From a virus: a DNA stretch of 64,000 nucleotides. Of the stretch, positions 15,435 through 23,488 are shown in pieces; position 1 is the stretch's first letter; each line of letters begins with the position of its first letter. Under the pieces are notes generated by a model that worked only from the letters and a program-made list of their open reading frames with translations, was not told the origin of the DNA and searched no databases. Made by a program: the position numbers and the translations under genes. Where the stretch lies: IMG/VR virus record IMGVR_UViG_3300047510_001029, positions 18,150 to 82,149 of that record; one strand, written 5' to 3'.

Positions 15435-15874
15435 AAAAATTTTTGCAAGGGAAATACTCACCAAAATTTCCAAAAAAATATAAAGGAAATCCCTGTGAAA
15501 TATACTATAGATCAAGTTGGGAACGTAAATTTATGAAATATTGTGATACAAATGAAAACATTTTAGAATGGTCCAATGAAGAAATGTTTGTTTGGTATAA
15601 ATCTCCACTAGACGGAAAACCTCATCGTTATTTTCCCGACTTTCTAATTAAGGTGAAAGAAAGTAGTGGAGCAATTAAAAAGTATATGATTGAGATTAAA
15701 CCAAAAAGACAAACAATTCCTCCACCAAAACCAAAGAGACAAACTAAGCAATATATCAGTGAGGTCTATGAATATGCCAAAAATCAATCCAAGTGGGAAG
15801 CAGCAAGAGAGTGGTGTGCTGATCGTGGATACGAATTTAAGGTAATTACGGAAAACGAACTCGGTATCAAGTAA
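15431..15874 (+). CDS. 4: Head completion protein gp4 (147 aa)
   Basis: 'WERKFMKYCDTNENILEWSNEEMFVWYKSPLDGKPHRYFPDFLI' followed by 'MIEIKPKRQT' is the conserved core of T4 gp4 (gp50) head-completion proteins, which resemble a TnsA-like nuclease fold (E...D...E-x-K). Length matches T4 gp4 (~150 aa). It acts on filled heads before tail joining. Start overlaps the endonuclease stop; its own stop overlaps the next start (TAATG). Confidence 0.9.
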   Translation: MKKFLQGKYSPKFPKKYKGNPCEIYYRSSWERKFMKYCDTNENILEWSNEEMFVWYKSPLDGKPHRYFPDFLIKVKESSGAIKKYMIEIKPKRQTIPPPKPKRQTKQYISEVYEYAKNQSKWEAAREWCADRGYEFKVITENELGIK

Positions 15875-16254
15875 TGCCAAGAAAGACTCTTCAACAAAAA
15901 TCAAAAAGAAATCGAGTAGCAAGACTCGTAAAAGAACTGAATGGAACTGAAAGAGCGGATGATATAATGCTTGAACTAATGGGCATTCTTAGAGAAACTA
16001 AAGACCCCCCAAGAGCAGGAGCATTTTACATTTTTGTTTATAATGCTAAGACTCCAAATACAAGATACGATCAAAACCCCCTAGTTGCCGTTACGAATGT
16101 ATATAAGTGGGGATTTAGAGGATTTAATTATCATTGGGGAGAAGAAAGGCAATATACTTGGGATGAAGTTGCTGGAGGAATGTATGAGGTTTATCAAGAA
16201 GAGCTCAGCGATTTAAGAAAACTACCTTTTGGAAATATTCGTCTAAATAGTTAA
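15874..16254 (+). CDS. Conserved hypothetical protein in the gp4-gp48 cluster (126 aa)
   Basis: A basic N-terminus (MPRKTLQQKSKRNRVARLVKEL) is followed by a compact domain with many aromatic residues (GAFYIFVYNAKTPNTRYDQNPLVAV, WGFRGFNYHWGEERQYTWDEV). I do not recognise a T4 counterpart. It is translationally coupled to gp4 and precedes gp48 by 8 nt, so a structural or assembly role is likely. Confidence 0.7.
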   Translation: MPRKTLQQKSKRNRVARLVKELNGTERADDIMLELMGILRETKDPPRAGAFYIFVYNAKTPNTRYDQNPLVAVTNVYKWGFRGFNYHWGEERQYTWDEVAGGMYEVYQEELSDLRKLPFGNIRLNS

Positions 16255-16262
16255 AAAAGTAA

Positions 16263-17144
16263 ATGGCAGAACTGTTAAGATATCCACTTACTAAGCTTGA
16301 TTCTTCTGATGATTATTTAAAGATTACTGCGCTTGAATATAAAGCTCCAGGATTTTCACCTGTCCAAAATAGTCCCACTCCTCTTGCAGCACCAACAGCA
16401 GGAGATCCTAGAGATGTAAAGAAAGAATTGGATTATTTTATACTTCCTATTCCTGAAGACATAAAGGATACGAATGCTACTGGATGGGGAGAAAGTTCTT
16501 TAAATCCATTAGAAGCAGGAACAGCAGGTTTATTACAAAATTTAGGAAGTTTAGATATAAACGCAATAAAAAACACTGCAAACACAGCACTTGATGAACT
16601 TACTGGTGGATCAGCTCAAAAATTTTATACTGCTTTAGGAATAAAACTAGGAACTAACATATTATTTGGAGGAAATACATCTATTGATAAAACTCTTTCA
16701 AGATACGCAGGAGCAGTCACTAACTCGAATATTGAATTAATTTTTTCAGGTGTTTCTTTAAGACAGCCATTTTCATTTGCATTTGATATGGTCCCTCGCT
16801 CACAAAAAGAAGCACAAGTAGTCAAACAAATCATTAGAAAATTTAAAAAATATAGTGCTGCAAAAAGACAAGGAGTAGGAACTGGTAGTGGATTATTCTT
16901 AAAGGCACCTGATGTATTCCGACTTGAATATATGAGTGGAGGAAATCGTCATCCATATCTAAATAGATTTAAAATTTGTGCTCTTACTGGAGTAGGAGTT
17001 AATTATACTGGTTCTGGAACTTACGCAACTTATTCTGATGGAGCACCAGTAAATATAGTTTTAAGTCTTACTTTTAAAGAACTCAGCCCAATATATGCTG
17101 AGGATTACGATACAGGAATAGGCGCAGAGGGAACAGGATTCTAA
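16263..17144 (+). CDS. 48: Baseplate tail-tube cap gp48 (293 aa)
   Basis: The stretch 'LSRYAGAVTNSNIELIFSGVSLRQPFSFAFDMVPRSQKEAQVVKQIIRKFK' is the hallmark of T4 gp48, and 'YTGSGTYATYSDGAPVNIVLSLTFKEL' is the typical tube-fold C-terminus. T4 gp48 is ~364 aa, so this is shorter, mainly in the N-terminal half. It caps the baseplate to start tube polymerisation. The stop overlaps the gp53 start (TAATG). Confidence 0.88.
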   Translation: MAELLRYPLTKLDSSDDYLKITALEYKAPGFSPVQNSPTPLAAPTAGDPRDVKKELDYFILPIPEDIKDTNATGWGESSLNPLEAGTAGLLQNLGSLDINAIKNTANTALDELTGGSAQKFYTALGIKLGTNILFGGNTSIDKTLSRYAGAVTNSNIELIFSGVSLRQPFSFAFDMVPRSQKEAQVVKQIIRKFKKYSAAKRQGVGTGSGLFLKAPDVFRLEYMSGGNRHPYLNRFKICALTGVGVNYTGSGTYATYSDGAPVNIVLSLTFKELSPIYAEDYDTGIGAEGTGF

Positions 17145-17791
17145 TGAGCTATTTCAGAGAACTTCCAAACTTAGAGTATCAATCATTCTTATCGAATAGA
17201 AAGTCTTCAAGTGATTATTTACTTGTAAAAAATCTATTTCGTAGAGTTAAACTTCGTGATGACTTACAAAATGTATTCACTATCTTTGATAAGTATCAAA
17301 TTCCCGATGGATCACGTCCAGAACTTGTTGCAGAAGAACTTTACGGAAGTGTTCAGTATGATTGGGTTGTATTAGTAACTGCTGGAATTACAAATGTAAG
17401 AGATCAATGGCCCCTTTCTGATAGACAAATTTATGATTATGCGGAAGAAATTTATGGTGAAGATTTGAATGCAATTCACCATTATGAAACTACAGAAGTC
17501 AAAGATTCGCAAGATCGTTTAATTCTTCCCGCTGGTAAAGTTGTGGATTCTGATTTTACAATTCCAAATCCAGATAATATTATTACTACACTCAATCCTG
17601 TTAATGGAATAACTAATTACGAATATGAAGTTCGTAAGAACAATGAAAAAAGAGGTATTTACGTCCTAAAACCAAGATATTTACAACAAGTTCTTCTTGA
17701 TACTAGAAGAGAAATGACTTATGGTAAGTCATCGCAATATGTAGATAATAAGACTATTAAGACCGAGAATACCAGAGTTACCTCACCATAA
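17144..17791 (+). CDS. 53: Baseplate wedge protein gp53 (215 aa)
   Basis: 'MSYFRELPNLEYQSFLSNRKSSSDYLLVKNLFRR' and 'PELVAEELYGSVQYDWVVLVTAGITNVRDQWPLSD' are strongly conserved gp53 features (wedge protein with LysM-like core). Length is close to T4 gp53 (196 aa). Its 3' end overlaps the convergent Mom-like gene by 9 nt, leaving no room for a separate terminator. Confidence 0.9.
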   Translation: MSYFRELPNLEYQSFLSNRKSSSDYLLVKNLFRRVKLRDDLQNVFTIFDKYQIPDGSRPELVAEELYGSVQYDWVVLVTAGITNVRDQWPLSDRQIYDYAEEIYGEDLNAIHHYETTEVKDSQDRLILPAGKVVDSDFTIPNPDNIITTLNPVNGITNYEYEVRKNNEKRGIYVLKPRYLQQVLLDTRREMTYGKSSQYVDNKTIKTENTRVTSP

Positions 17792-18370
17792 GAGATTTAA
17801 AGACTTATCAAAGACCATTACATATCGGTGTTTGCGGGAGCGTTCTTTCCATTCTCCTGCAGCACCTTTAACTTTGCCTCTAGAGTGTTTAGTTCCGTCT
17901 GCAAAGTAGAAGTCTTTTTTTGGGTCTGAGAGTCCGCAATATTGGAAATTACAAGCGCGATAGATTGTGCCAGAATGAAAATCACTATCAGCGTAAGAGA
18001 TAATTGCTTTAACTTCAGTATCCTTCCGTAACTGTCTAATCGCTCTTGAAACAAACCAAGAAGTGATATTATGCTCACCAGATTGTATGTCTGGGTGGAT
18101 GCAGAGACGCGAAAGTTCAAAAAGTCCTTGTTGTTCATTTCGTTCTAGACCAAAAGCGCCTTTGGCAATTTCTGGAACAGGGAGACCCGTGAAAATTATT
18201 GCCCCAAGCAATTGTCCAATATTTAAAGGAGAGAAATCATTCTTCTTAAAAAGTCCATAATTATACCCAGACTTAAAATCCTTTGAAATATCTTTGAGAT
18301 AGTGATAGGTCAGTAGAAGTTCTTCTGCCTGTTTTTTTGTAATTCGGTCAATGTAGTAATCAGATTTCAT
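17783..18370 (-). CDS. Mom-like GNAT-fold protein, putative DNA base modification (195 aa)
   Basis: 'LFELSRLCIHPDIQSGEHNITSWFVSRAIRQLRKDTEVKAIISYADSDFHSGTIYRACNFQYCG' has the strand-helix layout of the phage Mu Mom family (acetyltransferase-like fold): 'ELSRL' strand, 'SWFVSRAIR' helix, 'ISYAD' strand, 'GTIYRACNF' motif. Mom adds an acetamido/carbamoylmethyl group to adenine to resist restriction. Whether this protein does the same chemistry is inference. It lies downstream of gp32 behind a terminator and converges with gp53. Confidence 0.7.
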   Translation of the reverse strand: MKSDYYIDRITKKQAEELLLTYHYLKDISKDFKSGYNYGLFKKNDFSPLNIGQLLGAIIFTGLPVPEIAKGAFGLERNEQQGLFELSRLCIHPDIQSGEHNITSWFVSRAIRQLRKDTEVKAIISYADSDFHSGTIYRACNFQYCGLSDPKKDFYFADGTKHSRGKVKGAAGEWKERSRKHRYVMVFDKSLNLLW

Positions 18371-18399
18371 AAAAAAAGGGGAGACCCTTGACCTCCCCC
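18371..18399 (-). terminator. Rho-independent terminator after gp32
   Basis: Minus strand: GGGGAG / CTCCCC stem around a 9-nt loop, then seven U. It sits between the gp32 stop and the ATG of the Mom-like gene, so it should limit expression of the latter or let only some readthrough pass. Confidence 0.85.
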
Positions 18400-18415
18400 G
18401 TATTATAGCACAGAA

Positions 18416-19333
18416 TCAGTCGTCAGATGCCAACTTTGCGAAGTATGAAAGCGCATCGTCATCATCATCCTCAACGGGAGCACGACGAGTCGGTTTCAAA
18501 TTATTAAGTTCGCTGCGGAGTTCGTCATCAAGGTCGGGAGCAGAACCACGGGTGTTGTCCTCACTCTCAACTTCTTCATCCACACGGGAAGAACCTTTAG
18601 AACCCAGAACATAACCAAGACGCTTTTTCAGTTCGTCATAGGTTTTGAACTGATCGGCAGCGACGAGTTCAGCAAGAGAATATTGCTTTTTCCAGACTGA
18701 TTCCAGTTCATCATCGTTGTCTAGGAGAGCAGAAGGATTCGCAAACTCGCTGGAATCATAGTTACGATAACCAGCAACATTCTTTGCCTTCAGTTTGAAG
18801 TTAGCACCCTTCCAGAAGTCAAAGGGGTCAATTGCTTCCTCATCTTCAAACTCAGGTTGCATTGCAGCAGTGAGTTTATCAAAGATTTTTTTACCAAACT
18901 TGAACAAGAAGACTTTACCTTCGTTCTCAGGATTAGCAGGATCCTTCACAACGTAAATATTGCTAATGTAAGTCAGTTTGCGCTTCTGCTTACGTGCCAG
19001 TTCTTTACCTGCATCAGTTCCATTGTTCCACAGTTCGGTATTCATTTCCGAAACGGGATCTTTTTGCCCCATAGTGGTCAAAGAATTTTCAATATACCAA
19101 CCGCCAGGACCTTGAAAGGCGTGGCTATAAAGTTTCACAAAGGGCAGATCTTCACCATCGGGAGCAGGCAGAAAGCGAATGACTGCGTAACCATTACCAG
19201 ATTTGTCGCAATCAAGTTTCCACACACGATCATCGCCAGATGATGTATTATTATTCATTTTTTCAACTTCTTTCACCAGTTTTTCGGTGAGAGAACCAAG
19301 TTTAGATTGTTTTTTAAGGTCGGCAAAACCCAT
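18416..19333 (-). CDS. 32: Single-stranded DNA-binding protein gp32 (305 aa)
   Basis: Similar in length to T4 gp32 (301 aa), with the same architecture: basic N-terminus for cooperativity (MGFADLKKQSKLGSLTEKLVKE), OB-fold core (YAVIRFLPAPDGEDLPFVKLYSHAFQ, GWYIENSLTT, LTYISNIYVVKDPANPENEGKVFLFKFGKKIFDKL, FDFWKGANFKLKAK), and an acidic Ser/Asp-rich tail (VEDDDDDALSYFAKLASDD). The Cys/His zinc ligands of T4 gp32 are not present in the equivalent region. It coats ssDNA in replication and recombination; gp59, its partner, is two genes upstream. Its own sigma-70-like promoter is at 19378-19406. Confidence 0.95.
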   Translation of the reverse strand: MGFADLKKQSKLGSLTEKLVKEVEKMNNNTSSGDDRVWKLDCDKSGNGYAVIRFLPAPDGEDLPFVKLYSHAFQGPGGWYIENSLTTMGQKDPVSEMNTELWNNGTDAGKELARKQKRKLTYISNIYVVKDPANPENEGKVFLFKFGKKIFDKLTAAMQPEFEDEEAIDPFDFWKGANFKLKAKNVAGYRNYDSSEFANPSALLDNDDELESVWKKQYSLAELVAADQFKTYDELKKRLGYVLGSKGSSRVDEEVESEDNTRGSAPDLDDELRSELNNLKPTRRAPVEDDDDDALSYFAKLASDD

Positions 19334-19377
19334 TTTAGATACCTCGGATAGTTTGGATTCGGGAGATTTACTTAGAT

Positions 19378-19406
19378 ATTATAACAAAAAATCACTTATC
19401 AGTCAA
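19378..19406 (-). promoter_or_regulatory. Sigma-70 promoter TTGACT-N17-TATAAT for gp32
   Basis: -35 TTGACT at 19406-19401 and -10 TATAAT at 19383-19378 with 17-nt spacing. The -35 lies inside the 3' end of the DUF1825 gene. Predicted leader before the gp32 ATG is ~38 nt. Confidence 0.85.
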
Positions 19407-19728
19407 GATACTTTTTAAGTGATTCAATAGTTTTTGTCATACTACCAAAAAGAATGCTCATATCAGTCTCTGGTGGAAATCCCATCAGAGCAACTGACTT
19501 TCTTAGGTTTTCTTTCATTTCTACCGCTTCTGGGTCGTCAGAAAGAGAAAGTCTGGTGTACATAATTCGCTGCTTTTCAAGCAGTCGTGTCATTTTTTCA
19601 ATGTGTTCCAGTTTGTCTTCTCGGGGCATCATACCAAAAGTTAAAATACTTTTGTATATAAACTCCTGAAGTTCGTGAATTTCTTTTAGTTCTTCCTGAA
19701 TAAGTTCAGAATCAAAAAAACTACTCAT
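19399..19728 (-). CDS. DUF1825 family protein (109 aa)
   Basis: Starts 'MSSFFDSELIQEELKEIHELQEFI', then 'FGMMPREDKLEHIEKMTRLLEKQRIMYTRLSLSDDPEA'; this matches the layout of DUF1825, an all-helical family of cyanobacteria and their phages. The C-terminus 'MSILFGSMTKTIESLKKYLD' fits too. Function is unknown. It overlaps the gp59 stop by 8 nt and so is part of the gp33-gp59 operon. A host-derived origin is plausible because the family is essentially cyanobacterial. Confidence 0.75.
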   Translation of the reverse strand: MSSFFDSELIQEELKEIHELQEFIYKSILTFGMMPREDKLEHIEKMTRLLEKQRIMYTRLSLSDDPEAVEMKENLRKSVALMGFPPETDMSILFGSMTKTIESLKKYLD

Positions 19729-20308
19729 TTACAATATCCCTCAAAATTCGCTTGTACTGAAACACATCAATATTTAGAAACGGCATATACTTTTTAATTT
19801 TTAAACTTACGGTTTCCCACACCGGGTCCAGAAGTTTCCTGTCAAACTTATTCCCGAACAGGAATATTATATCATAAATTACCAAAGTTTCAATACAAAT
19901 CTTCCCGCTCAGGAATTTTTTTAGAATTGGTGGATGCCCTTTGGAGCAGTTCAGAGCATCTTCTAATTTTACTTCCGAGAACAATTCGGTTGATTGCTCC
20001 TTGAACAAGTAACTCAAACTCTGCTGTCTTTTCATCCATTCCTGGTAGTTTCTTTCTCCAGAATTGATAATTTCGCCAATCCATATGCTTTGGGGATTAT
20101 CTGCTACTATAAAGTTTGATACTAAAAAATCTACTATTTCTTTATCGGAATACTTACGACTGGTTTTCTCGAAAAAATATCGGTCTTTGCGTTTGTTAAA
20201 TGATGTAAGTGTTGCTCTTGTTTTTTTATATTTAAAGTAATCATATTTGGGATTGGTGAAATGATTCTTAATTCCCAAATATGCTTGATAAGTTTCAAAA
20301 GGTGACAT
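19721..20308 (-). CDS. 59: gp59 helicase loader (195 aa)
   Basis: 'ETYQAYLGIKNHFTNPKYDYFKYKKTRATLTSFNKRKDRYFFEKTSRKYSDKEIVDFLVSNFI' aligns in pattern with T4 gp59 (VYKLYLMIKQHMNGKYDVIKY ... KRRDKYFFQKLS). All-helical, basic, 195 aa versus 217 in T4. It loads gp41 helicase on gp32-coated forks. It overlaps gp33 upstream by 1 nt and the DUF1825 gene downstream, a tight operon. Confidence 0.88.
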   Translation of the reverse strand: MSPFETYQAYLGIKNHFTNPKYDYFKYKKTRATLTSFNKRKDRYFFEKTSRKYSDKEIVDFLVSNFIVADNPQSIWIGEIINSGERNYQEWMKRQQSLSYLFKEQSTELFSEVKLEDALNCSKGHPPILKKFLSGKICIETLVIYDIIFLFGNKFDRKLLDPVWETVSLKIKKYMPFLNIDVFQYKRILRDIVNE

Positions 20309-20622
20309 CAGATAGGCAAACGAGCACGGGAAGTTTTCTTCATAAAGTTAAGACTAATCGCATCATACTTTAATCTTTCTTTGAGAGGTTTGGAGACTAG
20401 TTTAGTAACCGATTCTACATCAATACCGTTGATTTCACAATAATGACAAATAGCATCAATATAATTGCAGTTTTCTTCCGCAACTATTTTTTCAATTTCT
20501 AAAGCAAACTTGGAAGGAGTAAGAAACTTATCTTCTATTGCTTTTTCTAATTCTTTGTTCGTTTCCGTTTGTTCCATAGATTCTATATTAATTTCTAGAA
20601 ATGTCTCTAATATATTTGCCAT
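20308..20622 (-). CDS. 33: gp33 late transcription co-activator (104 aa)
   Basis: Small protein with a central 'LTPSKFALEIEKIVAEENCNYIDAICHYCEINGIDVESVTKLVSKPLKERLKYDAISLNFM'. This is the usual form of gp33 in T4-like cyanophages and sits directly before gp59 as in T4. gp33 bridges RNA polymerase to the gp45 clamp at late promoters. T4 gp33 is 112 aa. Driven by the promoter at 20644-20672. Confidence 0.85.
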   Translation of the reverse strand: MANILETFLEINIESMEQTETNKELEKAIEDKFLTPSKFALEIEKIVAEENCNYIDAICHYCEINGIDVESVTKLVSKPLKERLKYDAISLNFMKKTSRARLPI

Positions 20623-20643
20623 AATTTAACATTAATAATATGT

Positions 20644-20672
20644 ATTATAAGATAAAATAATAGTTTAGTCAA
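20644..20672 (-). promoter_or_regulatory. Sigma-70 promoter TTGACT-N17-TATAAT for gp33-gp59
   Basis: -35 TTGACT at 20672-20667 and -10 TATAAT at 20649-20644, spacing 17 nt. The -35 overlaps the stop of the upstream nuclease gene. ATG of gp33 at 20622 leaves a leader of ~15 nt. Confidence 0.85.
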
Positions 20673-21346
20673 GCAGACATTAGTTCAAGTTTATCATTCA
20701 CAAACTTTTTAATATATTCCACAACAAGCTTCATATATTTGTTCAGGTCTCTTTCTTCATAAACAACACATTCACCATTTTCACACGCCATAATAATTAC
20801 AAGTTTTTTAACTTTAATATCTGTCATCTCGTAAAGTGCCATTCCATAGAACATAGCCTGAACGAAATAATTCTCAATCCAATCTCTTGGTTTTGGTTTT
20901 TTAGAAGTCTTAAAGTCTATGATGGCAAGTTCTCCATCAAACTCGGCAATACAGTCAGTAGTACCGGCAACACCAAGTTGTTTACTATATAGAGCTCCTT
21001 CCAGACAGTAGATATTATCAATCCTATTCAGATTAGATTTAGCAATCTTAAAAAGAAAATCTGATATGGGTTGAACAGGAGGAAGGTCCCTATTATAAAG
21101 ATAGTTCTCAACTAAAGTATGTAGGTCTGTTCCACGACTTGTTGCTGCTTTGGTGATACGGTCAGCCTCTTCTGTGCCGACCTTTTTTCTCCACTTAACA
21201 AAGATTTCCTTATTAAAATGACTGGTTACGGAAGTGATAGAGACCAACTTGAGTAGTTGGTCTTCATCGGGTACGGAATAATATCGGACTCCATCAATTG
21301 TTTCTCTTTCAAGTTGAGGAAGTACATTATCAAGATGATTAAACAT
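20669..21346 (-). CDS. PD-(D/E)XK family exonuclease (225 aa)
   Basis: Motifs of the RecB-like nuclease fold: His76 and Glu80 in 'GTDLHTLVENYL', Glu116, Asp131 in 'AGTTDCIAEF', then Asp144-Phe-Lys146 in 'LAIIDFKTSKK', and a Gln-Tyr-like helix (FVQAMFYGMALYEM). This is a DNA-processing nuclease probably used in recombination or host DNA breakdown. The start overlaps the PhoH stop by 1 nt. Confidence 0.85.
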   Translation of the reverse strand: MFNHLDNVLPQLERETIDGVRYYSVPDEDQLLKLVSITSVTSHFNKEIFVKWRKKVGTEEADRITKAATSRGTDLHTLVENYLYNRDLPPVQPISDFLFKIAKSNLNRIDNIYCLEGALYSKQLGVAGTTDCIAEFDGELAIIDFKTSKKPKPRDWIENYFVQAMFYGMALYEMTDIKVKKLVIIMACENGECVVYEERDLNKYMKLVVEYIKKFVNDKLELMSA

Positions 21347-22098
21347 TAAAAACCTGCTTCTAGTTTTGCAATAATGTATTCTTTGACAAGTCCAGAACGA
21401 ACAATATCATCTACACCAAATTCGATTATATCAAATGATGGCATTTTACGCAATACGGTCATAAAATCAACGATTCCATTACGCTCATTTGTTTTCTGAA
21501 GGTCGCTCTGAGACGCATCTCCACAGAACATAATCTTTGAGTTCTCACCAACACGAGTGATAATAGAATCTAGTTCGTGATATGACATATTTTGAAACTC
21601 ATCCACAATAATAATAGAATTATCGAGAGTGGTTCCTCTGAGGAATGAAGTGCTCCAGAACTTAATGGTTTCCTGTGCCTTGAGATTGCCATAAAGCATC
21701 TCAAATTCGGCATCACTTGAAAGTTGGAACATATACTTCACCATATTCTTATAAGGAATCTGGTAAATGTCCGACTTATCATCATAAGAACCGGGAAGAA
21801 ATCCAATTTCTCTTGTGGCAACTAAAGAACGAACAAGATAGATTTTTTCGTAGGGTGTTCTTTCATCCAAAACCTCACGAAGAGCATTATAAAGAGTGAT
21901 AAAAGTTTTACCCGTACCGGCACACCCATAGGCAACCAAGTGCTTTTGGGCGGCATAAGAATTAAAAAGTTTCTTTTGATTTTCGGTAAGTGGGTCAATA
22001 TCTACTAGATATTCAGCACTTAACGGTTTTTTACGCTTCATTTGACGAGTTGTAAGACCAACCCCGATTGGTTGCTCTGCTCTTTTTCTTCTTGCCAT
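21346..22098 (-). CDS. phoH: PhoH-like ATPase (250 aa)
   Basis: Walker A GCAGTGKT at residues 58-65, Walker B 'SIIIVDEFQNMS' near 165-175, and the sensor-like 'KIMFCGDASQSDLQ' are diagnostic of PhoH. The RNA-helicase-like ATPase is common in marine phages; its real role (RNA metabolism or phosphate stress) is not settled. It begins with a basic tail 'MARRKRAEQP'. Tight spacing with the 80-aa gene upstream (1 nt) and the nuclease downstream. Confidence 0.95.
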   Translation of the reverse strand: MARRKRAEQPIGVGLTTRQMKRKKPLSAEYLVDIDPLTENQKKLFNSYAAQKHLVAYGCAGTGKTFITLYNALREVLDERTPYEKIYLVRSLVATREIGFLPGSYDDKSDIYQIPYKNMVKYMFQLSSDAEFEMLYGNLKAQETIKFWSTSFLRGTTLDNSIIIVDEFQNMSYHELDSIITRVGENSKIMFCGDASQSDLQKTNERNGIVDFMTVLRKMPSFDIIEFGVDDIVRSGLVKEYIIAKLEAGF

Positions 22099-22099
22099 A

Positions 22100-22342
22100 T
22101 TAGAGTTTTTTTACAGTTGATTTTGGTGCTTTACTTGCATTGTCCAATACCTGATTCCATGAAGGATGCTTAGAAATTAATTTATTGCGCCAATCTCCCA
22201 CTTCACCGGGAGTAGCACACCCCTCAGACCAATCTCTTTTCCATTCAGGATTGTCTTTATACCACTGCATAATGTCGTTAACACTCATTTCAACGACTTT
22301 CTTTTCGCCAGTTTCTTTATGAATAATTGGATATATTGCCAT
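22100..22342 (-). CDS. Conserved hypothetical protein (80 aa)
   Basis: Reads 'MAIYPIIHKETGEKKVVEMSVNDIMQWYKDNPEWKRDWSEGCATPGE...'. The opening resembles phage small FmdB-like regulatory proteins, but the zinc cysteines are absent. The first gene of the PhoH-nuclease operon; a CTAAATAA string precedes it by ~25 nt. Function unknown. Confidence 0.7.
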   Translation of the reverse strand: MAIYPIIHKETGEKKVVEMSVNDIMQWYKDNPEWKRDWSEGCATPGEVGDWRNKLISKHPSWNQVLDNASKAPKSTVKKL

Positions 22343-22372
22343 AAGTTTTAATAATATGTAAGATTATTTAGA

Positions 22373-23128
22373 TCAGGGACTCAGACGTGCCTTGTGCAGA
22401 CGCTTTTCTTCATAGTAACTGAAGATTTCAGGAACCCATTCTTTCATTACAGGGACCATACCTTCGCAAAGTGCCTGAATCTCTACTTGAGCATCCAGTT
22501 TTGCTCTCAGGTCTAAGAAGTGCAGTGCGGCACGAAGAGAGAATGAGACCACAAAGTTTTGACGAATGTTCTGAGGAAGGTAGTCACGAAGATGTTCCTC
22601 TGCCATACCACGCTGTTCGTAACCCTCAGCATACCTCTCAGATGCCGCCAGACAGAACTTTAACTGCCTTTCATAATCTTCCCTTGTCCATTCGTACTTG
22701 TGCCCTTTACGGTCCAGGTAGAGACCTTCTGGGCGCACATAATAAACCTCTTCTGGTTTCAGTTCTCCCTTAGCAACCTTCAATACGCGACGACCAGTAT
22801 AACGCTGAGACTGAACATCAAAGGATACTCCAACACGGTGAGTTCTTGCCTGAACAATCACATTATGAACGAATCCAACACAGTCCAGAGAGATGGCAGG
22901 ATGCTCCAGCGGTCCCCAATGACCTCTTTCATTTGCGAGAAGTTGTTCAATTACCCATTTACCACAATCTTTTTCACCAGGAGTCATTTTGGTGTGAATG
23001 GGATCTTCCGAATAATCGTTCTTACCCGCCTGATAAACAAGAGTCTGAGGAAGTTGTGTCTGACGAATCATTACAACTTTCATATGACGATCCAGTTCAA
23101 GAAGGTCTTTTGCTTTAATTGGTTTCAT
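22373..23128 (-). CDS. thyX: Flavin-dependent thymidylate synthase ThyX (251 aa)
   Basis: The ThyX signature is present as 'RTHRVGVSFDVQSQRY' at 95-110, a slight variant of RHRxxSxxxxSxRY. Also 'NERGHWGPLEHPAIS' (first substrate/FAD motif) and the C-terminal 'NFVVSFSLRAALHFLDLRAKLDAQVEIQALCEGM' (second motif). It makes dTMP from dUMP using FADH2 and methylene-THF, supporting DNA synthesis independent of the host enzyme. Start codon overlaps the stop of the 55-aa gene (ATGA). Confidence 0.95.
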   Translation of the reverse strand: MKPIKAKDLLELDRHMKVVMIRQTQLPQTLVYQAGKNDYSEDPIHTKMTPGEKDCGKWVIEQLLANERGHWGPLEHPAISLDCVGFVHNVIVQARTHRVGVSFDVQSQRYTGRRVLKVAKGELKPEEVYYVRPEGLYLDRKGHKYEWTREDYERQLKFCLAASERYAEGYEQRGMAEEHLRDYLPQNIRQNFVVSFSLRAALHFLDLRAKLDAQVEIQALCEGMVPVMKEWVPEIFSYYEEKRLHKARLSP

Positions 23129-23292
23129 TTTTTACCAAATCCTTTTGATGTTTTTACTTCTAGTTCTGCAAATTCTTCCTTAATAATTCGCAACTGTGAT
23201 TTCATTTCCTTTAATTGTTCATCGGAATATAAGTGATCTTGCTTAATTAATCTTCCAAGCAATTTTATAAGTTTTTTTGCTCTTACCGACAT
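23125..23292 (-). CDS. Small basic hypothetical protein (55 aa)
   Basis: From ATG 23292: MSVRAKKLIKLLGRLIKQDH..., ending KTSKGFGKK. A single helical hairpin with many Lys/Arg residues is likely. It is coupled by overlap to the 48-aa gene upstream and by ATGA to thyX downstream, which is the main support that it is real. No function recognised. Confidence 0.7.
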   Translation of the reverse strand: MSVRAKKLIKLLGRLIKQDHLYSDEQLKEMKSQLRIIKEEFAELEVKTSKGFGKK

Positions 23293-23438
23293 TAGTTAAA
23301 AACCTCATCATAATCAACTTCTTCTGGACGAATATCATCATACTTATATTGCTGAGTATCTGGATATACTTCTGCCTTGAGTGCGTCCAAGAGCAGTTCC
23401 ATATTCCGAATAATTAATTTAAGTTTGTCCTTATCCAT
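23292..23438 (-). CDS. Small hypothetical protein (48 aa)
   Basis: From ATG 23438: MDKDKLKLIIRNMELLLDAL... with an acidic C-terminus (DIRPEEVDYDEVFN). First gene behind the promoter at 23460-23488 and coupled to the 55-aa gene and thyX. Function unknown. Confidence 0.7.
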   Translation of the reverse strand: MDKDKLKLIIRNMELLLDALKAEVYPDTQQYKYDDIRPEEVDYDEVFN

Positions 23439-23459
23439 TTAGATTAATATTCTGTTTTG

Positions 23460-23488
23460 ATTATACAAAAAAAGAGAGGACTTGTCAA
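23460..23488 (-). promoter_or_regulatory. thyXp: Sigma-70 promoter TTGACA-N17-TATAAT, embedded in a terminator
   Basis: -35 TTGACA at 23488-23483 lies in the terminator loop, the 17-nt spacer is the terminator's 3' arm plus U-run, and the -10 TATAAT is at 23465-23460. It serves the 48-aa/55-aa/thyX operon. Confidence 0.88.

Noticed and set aside
15064-15922. Minus-strand open frames opposite the homing endonuclease and gp4
   Set aside because: They are hydrophobic, low-complexity shadows of AT-rich plus-strand genes with strong family matches.
17818-18138. 106-aa minus-strand frame with a membrane-like helix inside the Mom-like gene
   Set aside because: It is an internal out-of-frame reading of the Mom-like gene, whose motifs are in the other frame.
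22471-23236. Plus-strand frames opposite thyX (up to 178 aa)
   Set aside because: They overlap a clear ThyX gene and have no recognisable motifs.
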